DNA from: Fimenecus sp045613065
GTDB lineage: Bacteria; Bacillota; Clostridia; Oscillospirales; Acutalibacteraceae
Assembly (NCBI GenBank): GCA_045613065.1
Contig: JAZLAH010000005.1
Coordinates: forward strand, 1 to 64,000
DNA: 64,000 nt
Direction: 5' to 3'
Below, one piece after another: positions 16,603 to 24,234 of the stretch (within the stretch, counting starts at the first letter, position 1; each line of letters opens with the position of its first letter). A model generated the notes under the pieces. The model ran no database searches. It was given only the letters and a program-made list of their open reading frames with translations, and was not told the origin of the DNA. Both the position numbers and the translations under genes were made by a program.

Positions 16603-16842
16603 AGGAAATCCTCCTTCAGTTTTATAGTGTTATTGTACAACGAAAGTTTATAAATTACAATAAAGAATGTGAAAAAAAGTAAAGTCTTTTTAAATATTTG
16701 TAAATATTTAATAAATTTTTGGCAATCAGAATCAACACTGTTGATGTTGTAAGTTCATTATCTTAAAAGTTTAGAATATTCCTTGTTATAATTGCACAAG
16801 AAACAAGGTGAAAATTTGACACATTAGCTACAAAGAATGTTG

Positions 16843-16871
16843 TTGTATTTAAATATTGTTTGTGATAGAAT
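16843..16871 (+). promoter_or_regulatory. Promoter of the first micro-peptide gene
   Basis: TTGTAT, 17-nt spacer, TAGAAT, about 50 nt before the GTG start. A second candidate, an extended -10 (TGTTATAAT at 16784-16792), would give a 120-nt leader. Confidence 0.5.
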
Positions 16872-16920
16872 TTAATTAAGGGAGTTGTGTCCCTGTGTAA
16901 TTTTTATGGAGGTGAAAAGC

Positions 16921-17103
16921 GTGAAAGCAAAGTTTTCTAAATTGGCTATTGTTATGAGTGCAGTTCTTGTACTTATGAGCGCTATTCCTGTTGTAGGTAT
17001 GGCATGTCTCTTCTGTGATGAACCTATTGAAGAGCAGGAAACTGTAGTGGTTGTTGATCCTGTTGTTGACCCAGAGCCAATCCCAAATACAGACGCTGTT
17101 TAA
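16921..17103 (+). CDS. Secreted micro-peptide, copy 1 (GTG start)
   Basis: A 60-aa peptide beginning at GTG with a GGAGGTGA site 6 nt upstream. Residues 1-27 are a signal/leader (MKAKFSKLAIVMSAV ... VVGMA). The rest is short and acidic: a Cys-x-x-Cys pair (CLFC, residues 29-32), then DEPIEEQET, a VVVV stretch and Pro/Asp repeats (DPVVDPEPIPNTDAV). Copy 2 lies 268 nt downstream; from residue 12 on the two proteins are identical while their DNA differs at about a dozen silent sites. It has its own promoter and terminator. Possible roles are a secreted signal peptide or a small surface peptide. No known family was recognised. Confidence 0.8.
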   Translation: MKAKFSKLAIVMSAVLVLMSAIPVVGMACLFCDEPIEEQETVVVVDPVVDPEPIPNTDAV

Positions 17104-17130
17104 ATGATTAGTTATACAGAACACAGATAA

Positions 17131-17164
17131 TGAACCAATGATTTTGTCATTGGTTCATTTTTTA
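17131..17164 (+). terminator. Terminator of micro-peptide copy 1
   Basis: TGAACCAATGA / TCATTGGTTCA, an 11-bp perfect stem with a 5-nt loop, then T run. The ACCAATGA core recurs in the terminator of copy 2. Confidence 0.85.
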
Positions 17165-17220
17165 GTCATAATGTTCAAAAAAAGTAATTAAAAAATATCA
17201 TATAATGTGATAAATTTTAG

Positions 17221-17249
17221 TTGCAATTTGGAAAAATATGTGTTAGAAT
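17221..17249 (+). promoter_or_regulatory. Promoter of the second micro-peptide gene
   Basis: TTGCAA, 17-nt spacer, TAGAAT with TG one base upstream (extended -10). It predicts a leader of about 115 nt before the ATG. Confidence 0.5.
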
Positions 17250-17371
17250 ATATGCAATGAATACATTGAGTAGTAGTGTGTTCAAAAGTTGATTGAAATG
17301 TTGTTAATACTTCTTCAAAGAGAAGTTAAACTATATTTTAAAAGACAAGCTATGTCGAGGAGGTGAAAAGC

Positions 17372-17557
17372 ATGAAAACTAAGTTCACAAAGTTAGCTAT
17401 CGCTATGAGCGCTGTTCTTGTACTTATGAGTGCTATTCCTGTTGTAGGTATGGCATGTCTCTTCTGTGATGAACCAATCGAAGAACAGGAAACAGTTGTT
17501 GTGGTTGACCCTGTTGTTGATCCAGAACCAATCCCAAATACAGACGCTGTTAAATAA
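17372..17557 (+). CDS. Secreted micro-peptide, copy 2
   Basis: A 61-aa peptide starting at ATG with GGAGGTGA 6 nt upstream. It is the tandem paralogue of the gene at 16921. It differs only at residues 3, 6 and 11 and by an extra C-terminal Lys. The exported part, ACLFCDEPIEEQET and the Val/Pro/Asp tail, is unchanged. The terminator is also related, so gene and terminator were duplicated together. The Cys followed after four residues by an acidic, Pro-containing tail loosely recalls AgrD-type precursors, but no AgrB-like processing gene is in the window, so that reading is weak. Confidence 0.8.
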   Translation: MKTKFTKLAIAMSAVLVLMSAIPVVGMACLFCDEPIEEQETVVVVDPVVDPEPIPNTDAVK

Positions 17558-17579
17558 TTAATTTTACAAGATAGCATTT

Positions 17580-17613
17580 GACCAATGACGCGAAAGTGTC
17601 GTTGGTCTTTTTT
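17580..17613 (+). terminator. Terminator of micro-peptide copy 2
   Basis: GACCAATGACGC pairs with GTGTCGTTGGTC (two G-U pairs), followed by six T. Confidence 0.85.
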
Positions 17614-17631
17614 CATTATAATTCGTATTTG

Positions 17632-17660
17632 TTGACAATCCTTTTCATTCGGTCTATAAT
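17632..17660 (+). promoter_or_regulatory. Consensus sigma-A promoter of the SPFH gene
   Basis: TTGACA (17632-17637), 17-nt spacer, TATAAT (17655-17660): a perfect consensus promoter 32 nt before the start codon. Confidence 0.85.
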
Positions 17661-17692
17661 TACTGTATACAATACAAGGAGATTTTAAGGTT

Positions 17693-18838
17693 ATGGTACA
17701 GATTGCAGATATTATTAAATATGAGGGTGACAATACCACTTTTATTTGGAAACATCCTTGTGAGGATTTTAATTCTCTGACACAACTTATTGTTCACGAA
17801 ACACAAGAAGCAATTTTCTTTATGAATGGTCAGGCTCTTGACTTGTTTGGACCTGGTCGTTACACGCTTGAAACACAAAACATACCTTATTTAGGAAAAA
17901 TGCTTAATCGTTCAACTGACGATAAAACACCATTTCATTGTGAGGTTTATTTTATAAATAAGGCTGAACAGATGTCTGTTAAATGGGGTACTGATTCAAA
18001 GGTACAGTATATTGACCCGGTTTTCAATTTTCCTGTATCAATAGGGGCAAGTGGTGATATGAATCTTCGTGTTGAGGATCCAAGAAAACTTCTTTTAAAA
18101 CTTGTGGGAACTGAAGCGTTTTTGACTCAGGCAAAACTTGTTTCATTCTTCCGTGTTTTCCTTATGACTTATGTAAAGTCATATATTGCACAGGTGATTA
18201 AAGAGAAATCTATTAATATTTTCGAAATTGATGCTGGTCTTCCTGAATTTTCATTTGCCATTAAGGACCTTTTAAAAGGTCATTTTGCTGATTATGGTAT
18301 CGCACTTGAAATGTTCAATATTGCGACAATTTTAAGACCTGAGGGTGACGAGACATACGAAACCCTAAGACAACAATATACAACAAAAATCCAAATGGAT
18401 ACAGAACTTTTAAAGGCAAGAACAGAAGCAGAAAAGCTTGTTATTGATTCTGAAGCTCAGGCTAAAAAACGTGCTCAGGAAGGTTATACATACAGCCAAG
18501 AACGTGGATTTGGCGTTGCTGAACAGATGGCACAGAATGAAGGTGTAGGTAACTTCACTAATGCAGGTATCGGTATGGGTGCTATGATGGGCGTCGGTGG
18601 TGCTGTTGGCGGTGTTATGGGCGGTATGATGAATGACACTGTTAATGCTTTCGTTGGTGTACCAAATGCTGTGAATGGATTCTGTGATAATTGTGGTGTG
18701 CAACTGGCAAACGGAGTAATGTTCTGTGAAGAATGCGGAACACCTGTTGCAAATAAAAAGTCTTGTGTGAAATGTGGATATGAGTTTGAAAGACCTGGTA
18801 AATTCTGTCCTAAATGTGGAACAAAAAGAGAGGGATAA
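17693..18838 (+). CDS. SPFH-domain protein with two zinc ribbons (YdjI-like)
   Basis: A 381-aa protein. Residues about 1-235 are the SPFH/stomatin-like domain of the B. subtilis YdjI ('virion core protein') type, with no membrane anchor. An Ala/Glu/Lys-rich helix follows ('LLKARTEAEKLVIDSEAQAKKRAQ'), then a Gly/Met-rich hinge (about 295-325). At the C-terminus are two zinc ribbons: CDNCG ... CEECG and CVKCG ... CPKCG. Family members assemble at membranes and are linked to envelope-stress responses. It is transcribed from a perfect promoter and followed 3 nt later by a membrane protein that is a likely partner. Confidence 0.88.
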   Translation: MVQIADIIKYEGDNTTFIWKHPCEDFNSLTQLIVHETQEAIFFMNGQALDLFGPGRYTLETQNIPYLGKMLNRSTDDKTPFHCEVYFINKAEQMSVKWGTDSKVQYIDPVFNFPVSIGASGDMNLRVEDPRKLLLKLVGTEAFLTQAKLVSFFRVFLMTYVKSYIAQVIKEKSINIFEIDAGLPEFSFAIKDLLKGHFADYGIALEMFNIATILRPEGDETYETLRQQYTTKIQMDTELLKARTEAEKLVIDSEAQAKKRAQEGYTYSQERGFGVAEQMAQNEGVGNFTNAGIGMGAMMGVGGAVGGVMGGMMNDTVNAFVGVPNAVNGFCDNCGVQLANGVMFCEECGTPVANKKSCVKCGYEFERPGKFCPKCGTKREG

Positions 18839-18841
18839 CGG

Positions 18842-19531
18842 ATGAAAAAGGTAAGAGATACTTTCTTAATTATATGGGCTATATGCTTTGCACTTTTTAA
18901 TGTTATAGTTTTTGTAGTACCTAATGAAAATCGTGAAGCTGATAATTTCTGGATTGGTTATGCTCTTATTACCACTGCTTTATTAGGCAATCTTTTTAGT
19001 TCAGTTATTGCTCTCAACTCAAAAAGCAATGCAAAAGTGCTTTATAATATTCCACTTATAACAACAAGTATTGTAGAAATAGTTATTTCGTCTATTGCAG
19101 GTACAATATTTATGACAGTACCTGGTATAGAATCATGGGCTGTAGTTGTGGTTTCAGCTGTTATTCTTGCTGTTTCAGTTATTGTATCACTTATTGCAAA
19201 GTCAGCTGCTGACACAGTTGGTGACTTTGATGATAAAATCAAGACAAAAACAAGTTTTATCAAGGGCATTACTCTTGATGCAGAAATGCTTATGACATCA
19301 ACCGAAATTCCTGAAATCAAGGCTGAAATCAAAAAGGTTTATGAAGCATTCCGTTTTTCAGACCCAATGAGCAGTGATGCACTGAATGATGTGGAAGACC
19401 GTATTCAAAATCAGTTCAATCTTTTGTCAGAGGTTGTAATTACTGAAAATACAGAAAAGGTTTCACAGGTTGCAAAGGATTTATTAAGTCTTATTGATTA
19501 CAGAAATAAGAAGTGCAAGATAAGTAAATAA
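18842..19531 (+). CDS. Four-helix membrane protein, partner of the SPFH protein
   Basis: A 229-aa protein with four hydrophobic segments at about residues 8-27, 39-58, 68-92 and 98-118, then a soluble alpha-helical C-terminal half (about 120-229). It is not recognised as a named family. The start codon is 3 nt after the SPFH stop, so co-translation is likely. It may anchor the SPFH protein at the membrane; this is an inference from position only. Confidence 0.8.
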   Translation: MKKVRDTFLIIWAICFALFNVIVFVVPNENREADNFWIGYALITTALLGNLFSSVIALNSKSNAKVLYNIPLITTSIVEIVISSIAGTIFMTVPGIESWAVVVVSAVILAVSVIVSLIAKSAADTVGDFDDKIKTKTSFIKGITLDAEMLMTSTEIPEIKAEIKKVYEAFRFSDPMSSDALNDVEDRIQNQFNLLSEVVITENTEKVSQVAKDLLSLIDYRNKKCKISK

Positions 19532-19554
19532 AAAATATGTTTAAGCAAATATTT

Positions 19555-19588
19555 AAGGATAGAGAAAAATCTCTATCCTTATTTTTAT
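19555..19588 (+). terminator. Terminator between the SPFH operon and the deacetylase
   Basis: AAGGATAGAGA pairs with TCTCTATCCTT over 11 bp with a 4-nt loop, then ATTTTTAT. It lies between two convergent genes and overlaps the deacetylase stop region. Confidence 0.8.
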
Positions 19589-20343
19589 ATATTCTTATGT
19601 TGTTTGCCTGTGTGGTCAAGGTAATAATCCTCTTTATAGATTAAATCTTCAACCGAAACAAAGGAATAACCTTGTGAAGAAAGTTTGGTGAGGATTATAT
19701 CAAGTGCTTCTGCTGTGTTTTCCACTCCGTTATGAAAAAGAACCATTGAACCGTTTTCAATTCTTGATAAAACTCTTTGTACAATCTCATCAACCGAAAG
19801 ACCTGTGTAATCAAGGCTGTCAACATTCCATTGTATAGTGTACATGTCAAGGCTGTTTGCAACTTCAAGGCTTTGGTCTGTATAATCACCTGATGGTGCT
19901 CTTAATAAAGTAATTTTATCTCCTGTGATTGTTTCGAGTTTCTTATTGCAGTTTACGATTTCTTCTTGTATTTGTTCCCGTGAACATTTGGAAAAAGCTT
20001 TGTGTGTATCGGAATGATTTGCAATTGTATGGTCCGCATTATGAAAGGCTTTTACACTTTCAGGAAATTTTTCTGCCCAATCTCCTACTATGAAAAAAGT
20101 CGCTTTTGCGTTATGTTTTTTTAGTATTTGTATAAGTTGTTCAGTATCCTGATTTGTCCAGGCTGCATCAAATGTGATTGCGATTTTCTTCTGGTCAGTC
20201 TGTACTGAATAAATTGGTAGTTTTCTTTGAGTTGAAGCAGAGGATACATATTTTCCTGCAATAAGGCCTAACATCATAACAACTGCTAAAAGAATAGACA
20301 TAACACCCATGATTTTTCGTCCTGAAATTGTTCTCATCCACAT
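19585..20343 (-). CDS. Polysaccharide deacetylase, PdaB-like
   Basis: A 252-aa protein with an N-terminal membrane anchor/signal (about 11-31) and a NodB domain. Motif 1 is TFDAAW (catalytic-base Asp59; the second, metal-binding Asp of TFDD is Ala here, as in the PdaB/YlxY branch). Motif 2 is HSDTH (His110, His114). Later motifs are RAPSG, QWNVDSLDYTG and LFHNG. PdaB-type proteins act on spore cortex peptidoglycan in Bacillus, which hints that this organism sporulates, but the role here is inferred. The GGGAGGG site lies inside a terminator-like hairpin (20351-20375). Confidence 0.85.
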   Translation of the reverse strand: MWMRTISGRKIMGVMSILLAVVMMLGLIAGKYVSSASTQRKLPIYSVQTDQKKIAITFDAAWTNQDTEQLIQILKKHNAKATFFIVGDWAEKFPESVKAFHNADHTIANHSDTHKAFSKCSREQIQEEIVNCNKKLETITGDKITLLRAPSGDYTDQSLEVANSLDMYTIQWNVDSLDYTGLSVDEIVQRVLSRIENGSMVLFHNGVENTAEALDIILTKLSSQGYSFVSVEDLIYKEDYYLDHTGKQHKNI

Positions 20344-20375
20344 AAAAAATCCCTCCCATAAAACTTATGAGAGGG
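20344..20375 (-). terminator. Terminator-like hairpin that contains the deacetylase ribosome binding site
   Basis: On the minus-strand RNA, CCCUCUCAUAA pairs with UUAUGGGAGGG (11 bp, one G-U) around a 3-nt loop and is followed by AUUUUUU. It would end transcripts from the gene at 20398. Its 3' arm is also the GGGAGGG Shine-Dalgarno of the deacetylase, 7 nt before that ATG. Confidence 0.75.
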
Positions 20376-20397
20376 ACAAAATATATTATGTAATAAT

Positions 20398-21171
20398 TTA
20401 TGCTTGCTTTCTGAGTTCTGCGATTTCGTTAGCAACAAACTCATCCAACGATGGCTGCTCTTGAAGCTGTTTCTTAAGTCCTTTACCAACTACAACATTC
20501 ATTGCAACGTTAACAAGGAAAAGAACCGTACCTACAATAAATCCGAAACCAAGGCTACATTCAGTAACAATTCCACCACCGAGTGTTTCACAAGTCGTTG
20601 TGAACTGACCAAAGAATACAGCAGAAACTGCCCAACAAACAGTAGCAAGAACATTAAGAACGATGTTGAAAACATATTTCATCTTGATACCTGAAATAAG
20701 TAATACGAAGAAATTAAGAACACCGAAAACTACTGCAAGGAGCATAAGCACACAAGCAATAACAACCATAGTTGCTGCTGTTCCTAAAACTTCGCCACCC
20801 ATAAGTGAAATAACACTTCCGATATCTGTTTTAAGAAGGTAATCAAGAACAAATGTAAGGAATGAAATTGAGTTTTCACTCTGGTTAAAAGGAAGATTAA
20901 GTTTGAAATCATAAAGCGGAAGAACAAGTGCAATAAGTGGTGCAAAAGTAAGCACAAGACGAGCTATACGAAGCTTTGAACCAACAACTGCAGACTTGAA
21001 GTTCTGAAGTTTATAGTGGAACTTTGCAAAAGCGTTTTCAGCAAAATCAGCGTCGTCATTCAAACGTTTTTCCCACTGATGGTTTGCAAGGTTTACACCA
21101 CATTTAGGACATTCAGGTTTAACATTCCATATTTTAAGTGTGTGTCCACATTCAGGACATTTAGCAGCCAT
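20398..21171 (-). CDS. Zinc-ribbon membrane protein (paralogue of 37009-37614)
   Basis: A 257-aa protein. The N-terminus is a zinc ribbon (CPECG ... CPKCG, about residues 5-24), followed by an acidic/basic linker and four membrane segments (about 68-87, 118-150, 153-200, 215-238). A related protein occurs at 37009-37614 with the same plan and the shared 'CPKC..NL....LDKRL/WEKRL' region after the ribbon. Function unknown; such cytosolic zinc ribbons on membrane proteins may bind partners. Start backed by GAAAGAGTGATT. Confidence 0.8.
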   Translation of the reverse strand: MAAKCPECGHTLKIWNVKPECPKCGVNLANHQWEKRLNDDADFAENAFAKFHYKLQNFKSAVVGSKLRIARLVLTFAPLIALVLPLYDFKLNLPFNQSENSISFLTFVLDYLLKTDIGSVISLMGGEVLGTAATMVVIACVLMLLAVVFGVLNFFVLLISGIKMKYVFNIVLNVLATVCWAVSAVFFGQFTTTCETLGGGIVTECSLGFGFIVGTVLFLVNVAMNVVVGKGLKKQLQEQPSLDEFVANEIAELRKQA

Positions 21172-21218
21172 ATAATCACTCTTTCATTTTTATCATATCT
21201 TGGTATATTTTACTACAA

Positions 21219-22718
21219 TTATTTTCTTTTTGCAAGTCTTATTACATTCCAAGAAAGTGGTTTAAGGTCAACTGTAATAGTTTTGCCGTCAAACTCAGGT
21301 TTTTCAGCGTTAAATGGTCTTACAGGAGTTGCGATTGCACTGTTTTCAGCCTTAATATCATAACCACTCATTTCGATATGTTCAAGCACCTGAAGGTTTT
21401 CGAAGTCAAGAAGTGAAATGTCGAAAAGTACATTTTCATCCATATTTCTGTTTACTGCAAAAATTGTAAGATTTTCTTTATCTTCACTAAGTGTTGCGAT
21501 TGACTCAACATCAGGAACATCAGTAAATTCCTTTGTATCGTGTTTTGGAGAAATAACTCTTGAATCAAGAGTGTATCCACGACCATAGTTTGAAAGATGC
21601 ATAAATGGGTAGAAAATTGTCTGTTCCCAACAAGCACCACCATTTTCAGTCATAATAGGTGCAATAACATTTACAAGCTGTGCAAGACAAGCAATCTTGA
21701 CTCTGTCAGCATTTTTAAGAAGTGTTATAAGCATAAGAGCAACTAAAAGAGCATCTTCAAAGTTATAAATATCTTCAAGCTGATGAGGTGCTGTACACCA
21801 TTTGTCAACATGAACACCATTTGAATGATACCACACATTCCATTCGTCAAATGAAAGGTTAATAGTGTGTTTTGAACGTTTCTTAGCTTTAATATAGTCA
21901 CAGATGCAGACAACAGATTTGATAAACTCATCCATCTTCATACTCTTTGCAAGGAAAGAAGGTGTGTCATCTGAACGATTATCAAAATAAATGTGGAGTG
22001 AAAGGTAGTCAACTTTGTCATAAGCTAAATCGAGAGTAGTTGCTTCCCATTCACCGAAAGTGTGCATATCTCTACTTGCACTACCGCAAAGGACAGTTTC
22101 GATTGAATTGTCTGTCCATTTCATAACCTTTGCTGCTTCACTTGCAGTTCTGCCGTATTCATAAGCAGTTTTGTGACCAATCTGCCAGTCACCATCCATT
22201 TCGTTACCAAGACACCAGAGTTTAACGTTATGAGGGTCTTCATAACCATGTGAACGACGAAGGTCGCTCCAGTAACTACCACTCTTATGATTGCAGTATT
22301 CAACAAGATTTCTTGCTTCCTCAGGACCACGAAGGCCAAGGTTTACAGCCATCATAGGTTCTGTTTTTGCTTTTTTACACCATGTTACGAATTCATTTGT
22401 ACCAAAAAGGTTTGGTTCGGTAACACCCCATGCAAGTTCAAGCTTTTTAGGACGAAGTTCTTTAGGGCCAACGCCATCTTCCCAGTTATATCCTGAAACA
22501 AAGTTACCACCAGGATAACGAACGATAGGAACATTAAGTTTTTTAACCTTTTCAATAACATCCTGTCTGAAACCATTTTCGTCAGCAGTAGGATGGTCAG
22601 GCTCATAAATACCACCATAAACAGCACGACCTAAATGTTCAATAAAAGAACCATAAATTCTATCGTCAATTTTAGCACTTGTAAATTCAGATACAAGTGA
22701 CATCTTTGCTTTTTTCAT
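21219..22718 (-). CDS. abfA: GH51 alpha-L-arabinofuranosidase (intracellular)
   Basis: A 499-aa protein, the full family length, with no signal peptide. The (beta/alpha)8 core shows 'SFIEHLGRAVYGGIYEP', 'RYPGGNFVSGYNWEDGVGP', the acid/base in WCLGNEMDG (Glu of GNE) and the nucleophile in SFDEWNVWY (Glu of DEW). 'ENGGACWEQTIFYPF' follows as usual. It cleaves terminal arabinofuranose from imported arabino-oligosaccharides. It is 20 nt downstream of the LCP gene, with CAAGGAG before the start. Contrast this intact enzyme with the surface GH51 homologue at 42390, whose catalytic residues are changed. Confidence 0.95.
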   Translation of the reverse strand: MKKAKMSLVSEFTSAKIDDRIYGSFIEHLGRAVYGGIYEPDHPTADENGFRQDVIEKVKKLNVPIVRYPGGNFVSGYNWEDGVGPKELRPKKLELAWGVTEPNLFGTNEFVTWCKKAKTEPMMAVNLGLRGPEEARNLVEYCNHKSGSYWSDLRRSHGYEDPHNVKLWCLGNEMDGDWQIGHKTAYEYGRTASEAAKVMKWTDNSIETVLCGSASRDMHTFGEWEATTLDLAYDKVDYLSLHIYFDNRSDDTPSFLAKSMKMDEFIKSVVCICDYIKAKKRSKHTINLSFDEWNVWYHSNGVHVDKWCTAPHQLEDIYNFEDALLVALMLITLLKNADRVKIACLAQLVNVIAPIMTENGGACWEQTIFYPFMHLSNYGRGYTLDSRVISPKHDTKEFTDVPDVESIATLSEDKENLTIFAVNRNMDENVLFDISLLDFENLQVLEHIEMSGYDIKAENSAIATPVRPFNAEKPEFDGKTITVDLKPLSWNVIRLAKRK

Positions 22719-22738
22719 AATAATTTTTTCTCCTTGAA

Positions 22739-24025
22739 TTAGTTGTTGGCAGCTGCTTCTTCGGTAGGTACTTCCTGTTTTTCAGAAAGGAATGAATGAA
22801 GAAGTTGTTGATTCTGTTCCATATCCATTACAAGACTTGCACCAACACCCTGAATAGTTTTATCGGACCATGTGCCATTAGCAGGAATTTGATGCTGAAC
22901 GATAGGGTATGAATAAACTCTGTTCTTAACAGCAGCAAGACCTAAACTCATTATTTGATTAGATGACATATTTGTCTTAACAAGAGGAATGATGTTTTCA
23001 GCTAGTGAGTATAAATCTGTAAGGCTCATTTTTGAAGCTTTCTCAACAATAGCTGTTATAACTTTTCTCTGTCGCTCTGTTCTTTTGAAGTCTGAATCAA
23101 GGTAACGGATTCTGCTGTACCATAAAGCCTGTTCACCATTGAGAAGAACGTCTTCACCAGCCTCAATTCTGACAGGCACTTTTACTTTTCCTGAATGGTA
23201 TGTATAATAGCTTTCTCTTTCTGTAACATCAACGTTAATACCACCGATTGAGTCAACAATTGTTGTGAAAATTTCAAAGTCAACAAGTGCGTAATATTGA
23301 ATATCGACTTTAAAATTCAGTTCAAGTGTGTCAGAAAGAGACTGGATTCCACCACGGAAATATGCAGAATTAAGTTTTGACCAGTAGTTGCTACCTGCAA
23401 TTTCAACAAAAGAGTCACGCAAGAAGGAAGTGAGCTTAATCTGCTTGTTTTTATTGTCGAGAGTTACAAGCATCATCGTGTCAGAACGGGAATCAACTTC
23501 ACCTTCACGAGCATCAACTCCCACAAGCAACACGTTAATCTGGTCAGGATATTGTGTGAGGTCAGCAGCGTTCATAAATGCATTGTCAGTTAATTGTTCT
23601 TCTGTATCAAATGATGAAAGAAGATTGTCGATTTTCTGATATCCGAAAATACCCACACAAGACAGTCCTACCAAAGTAATACAAAGAAGAGTAATGATTG
23701 TATTTCTTACTGGATGTCTTTTCTTTTTCTTCCTTTTACGACGAGGTTCTTGTGTTGCAAGGTCACCATATACTTGGTTTATATTATCATAATGAATTTC
23801 CTGGCGACGACGGTTTTCAACAGCACTGTGGTATTTTACCTGAAACGCCTGTTCAACCTCTCTACTGAATTCGTCATCAAAATTTTCAGCACCTGATGAG
23901 ATATCTTCAAAAACGTCAGAATTTCCTGAATTACTGAAAATATCTTCGTATTTGTCAGACTTATTTCTATTGCTGAATATATCTTCAAACTCGTCGTTTG
24001 AATTGCTAAACTGATTATCAGTCAT
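22739..24025 (-). CDS. LytR-CpsA-Psr (LCP) family cell-wall polymer ligase
   Basis: A 428-aa protein. The cytoplasmic N-terminus (about 1-95) has three near-repeats of (F/Y)EDIFSN/EDISS. A Lys/Arg-rich patch (RRKRKKKKRH) precedes one membrane segment (about 108-130). The external LCP domain has 'VLLVGVDAREGEVDSRSDTMML', 'TSFLRDSFVEI' and 'YSRIRYLDSDFKRTERQRKV', which hold the Arg/Asp residues that bind the polyprenyl-pyrophosphate. LCP enzymes attach teichoic acids or capsule to peptidoglycan. The start at 24025 (MTDNQF) has AAGGAG before it; the frame opens seven codons upstream. Confidence 0.9.
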   Translation of the reverse strand: MTDNQFSNSNDEFEDIFSNRNKSDKYEDIFSNSGNSDVFEDISSGAENFDDEFSREVEQAFQVKYHSAVENRRRQEIHYDNINQVYGDLATQEPRRKRKKKKRHPVRNTIITLLCITLVGLSCVGIFGYQKIDNLLSSFDTEEQLTDNAFMNAADLTQYPDQINVLLVGVDAREGEVDSRSDTMMLVTLDNKNKQIKLTSFLRDSFVEIAGSNYWSKLNSAYFRGGIQSLSDTLELNFKVDIQYYALVDFEIFTTIVDSIGGINVDVTERESYYTYHSGKVKVPVRIEAGEDVLLNGEQALWYSRIRYLDSDFKRTERQRKVITAIVEKASKMSLTDLYSLAENIIPLVKTNMSSNQIMSLGLAAVKNRVYSYPIVQHQIPANGTWSDKTIQGVGASLVMDMEQNQQLLHSFLSEKQEVPTEEAAANN

Positions 24026-24066
24026 TTTTATACTCCTTATTTCCATTTATACTTATTAACCTATAT

Positions 24067-24095
24067 ATTCTACAACATTATGTTGAAAATCACAA
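24067..24095 (-). promoter_or_regulatory. Promoter of the LCP-abfA genes
   Basis: Minus strand: TTGTGA, 17-nt spacer, TAGAAT. Confidence 0.5.
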
Positions 24096-24145
24096 TATTT
24101 TTCATAAAAAATTAAAGGAAAATATAAGATTTATTTCTCTACTAC

Positions 24146-24174
24146 TTGAAAGATGTAAGAAAAATATGTATAAT
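24146..24174 (+). promoter_or_regulatory. Promoter of the Nudix-COG2426 operon
   Basis: TTGAAA (24146-24151), 17-nt spacer, TATAAT (24169-24174). Confidence 0.7.
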
Positions 24175-24234
24175 GGATAACAGTTTTAGTTTTCGTTGAT
24201 GAGAACCATCAACTGTATTCGGGAGTAGAGACAT

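Noticed and set aside
16921..17557. Micro-peptides as AgrD autoinducer precursors
   Set aside because: The Cys and acidic tail are suggestive, but there is no AgrB, AgrC or AgrA gene in the window, the hydrophobic leader is long, and the tail is too long.
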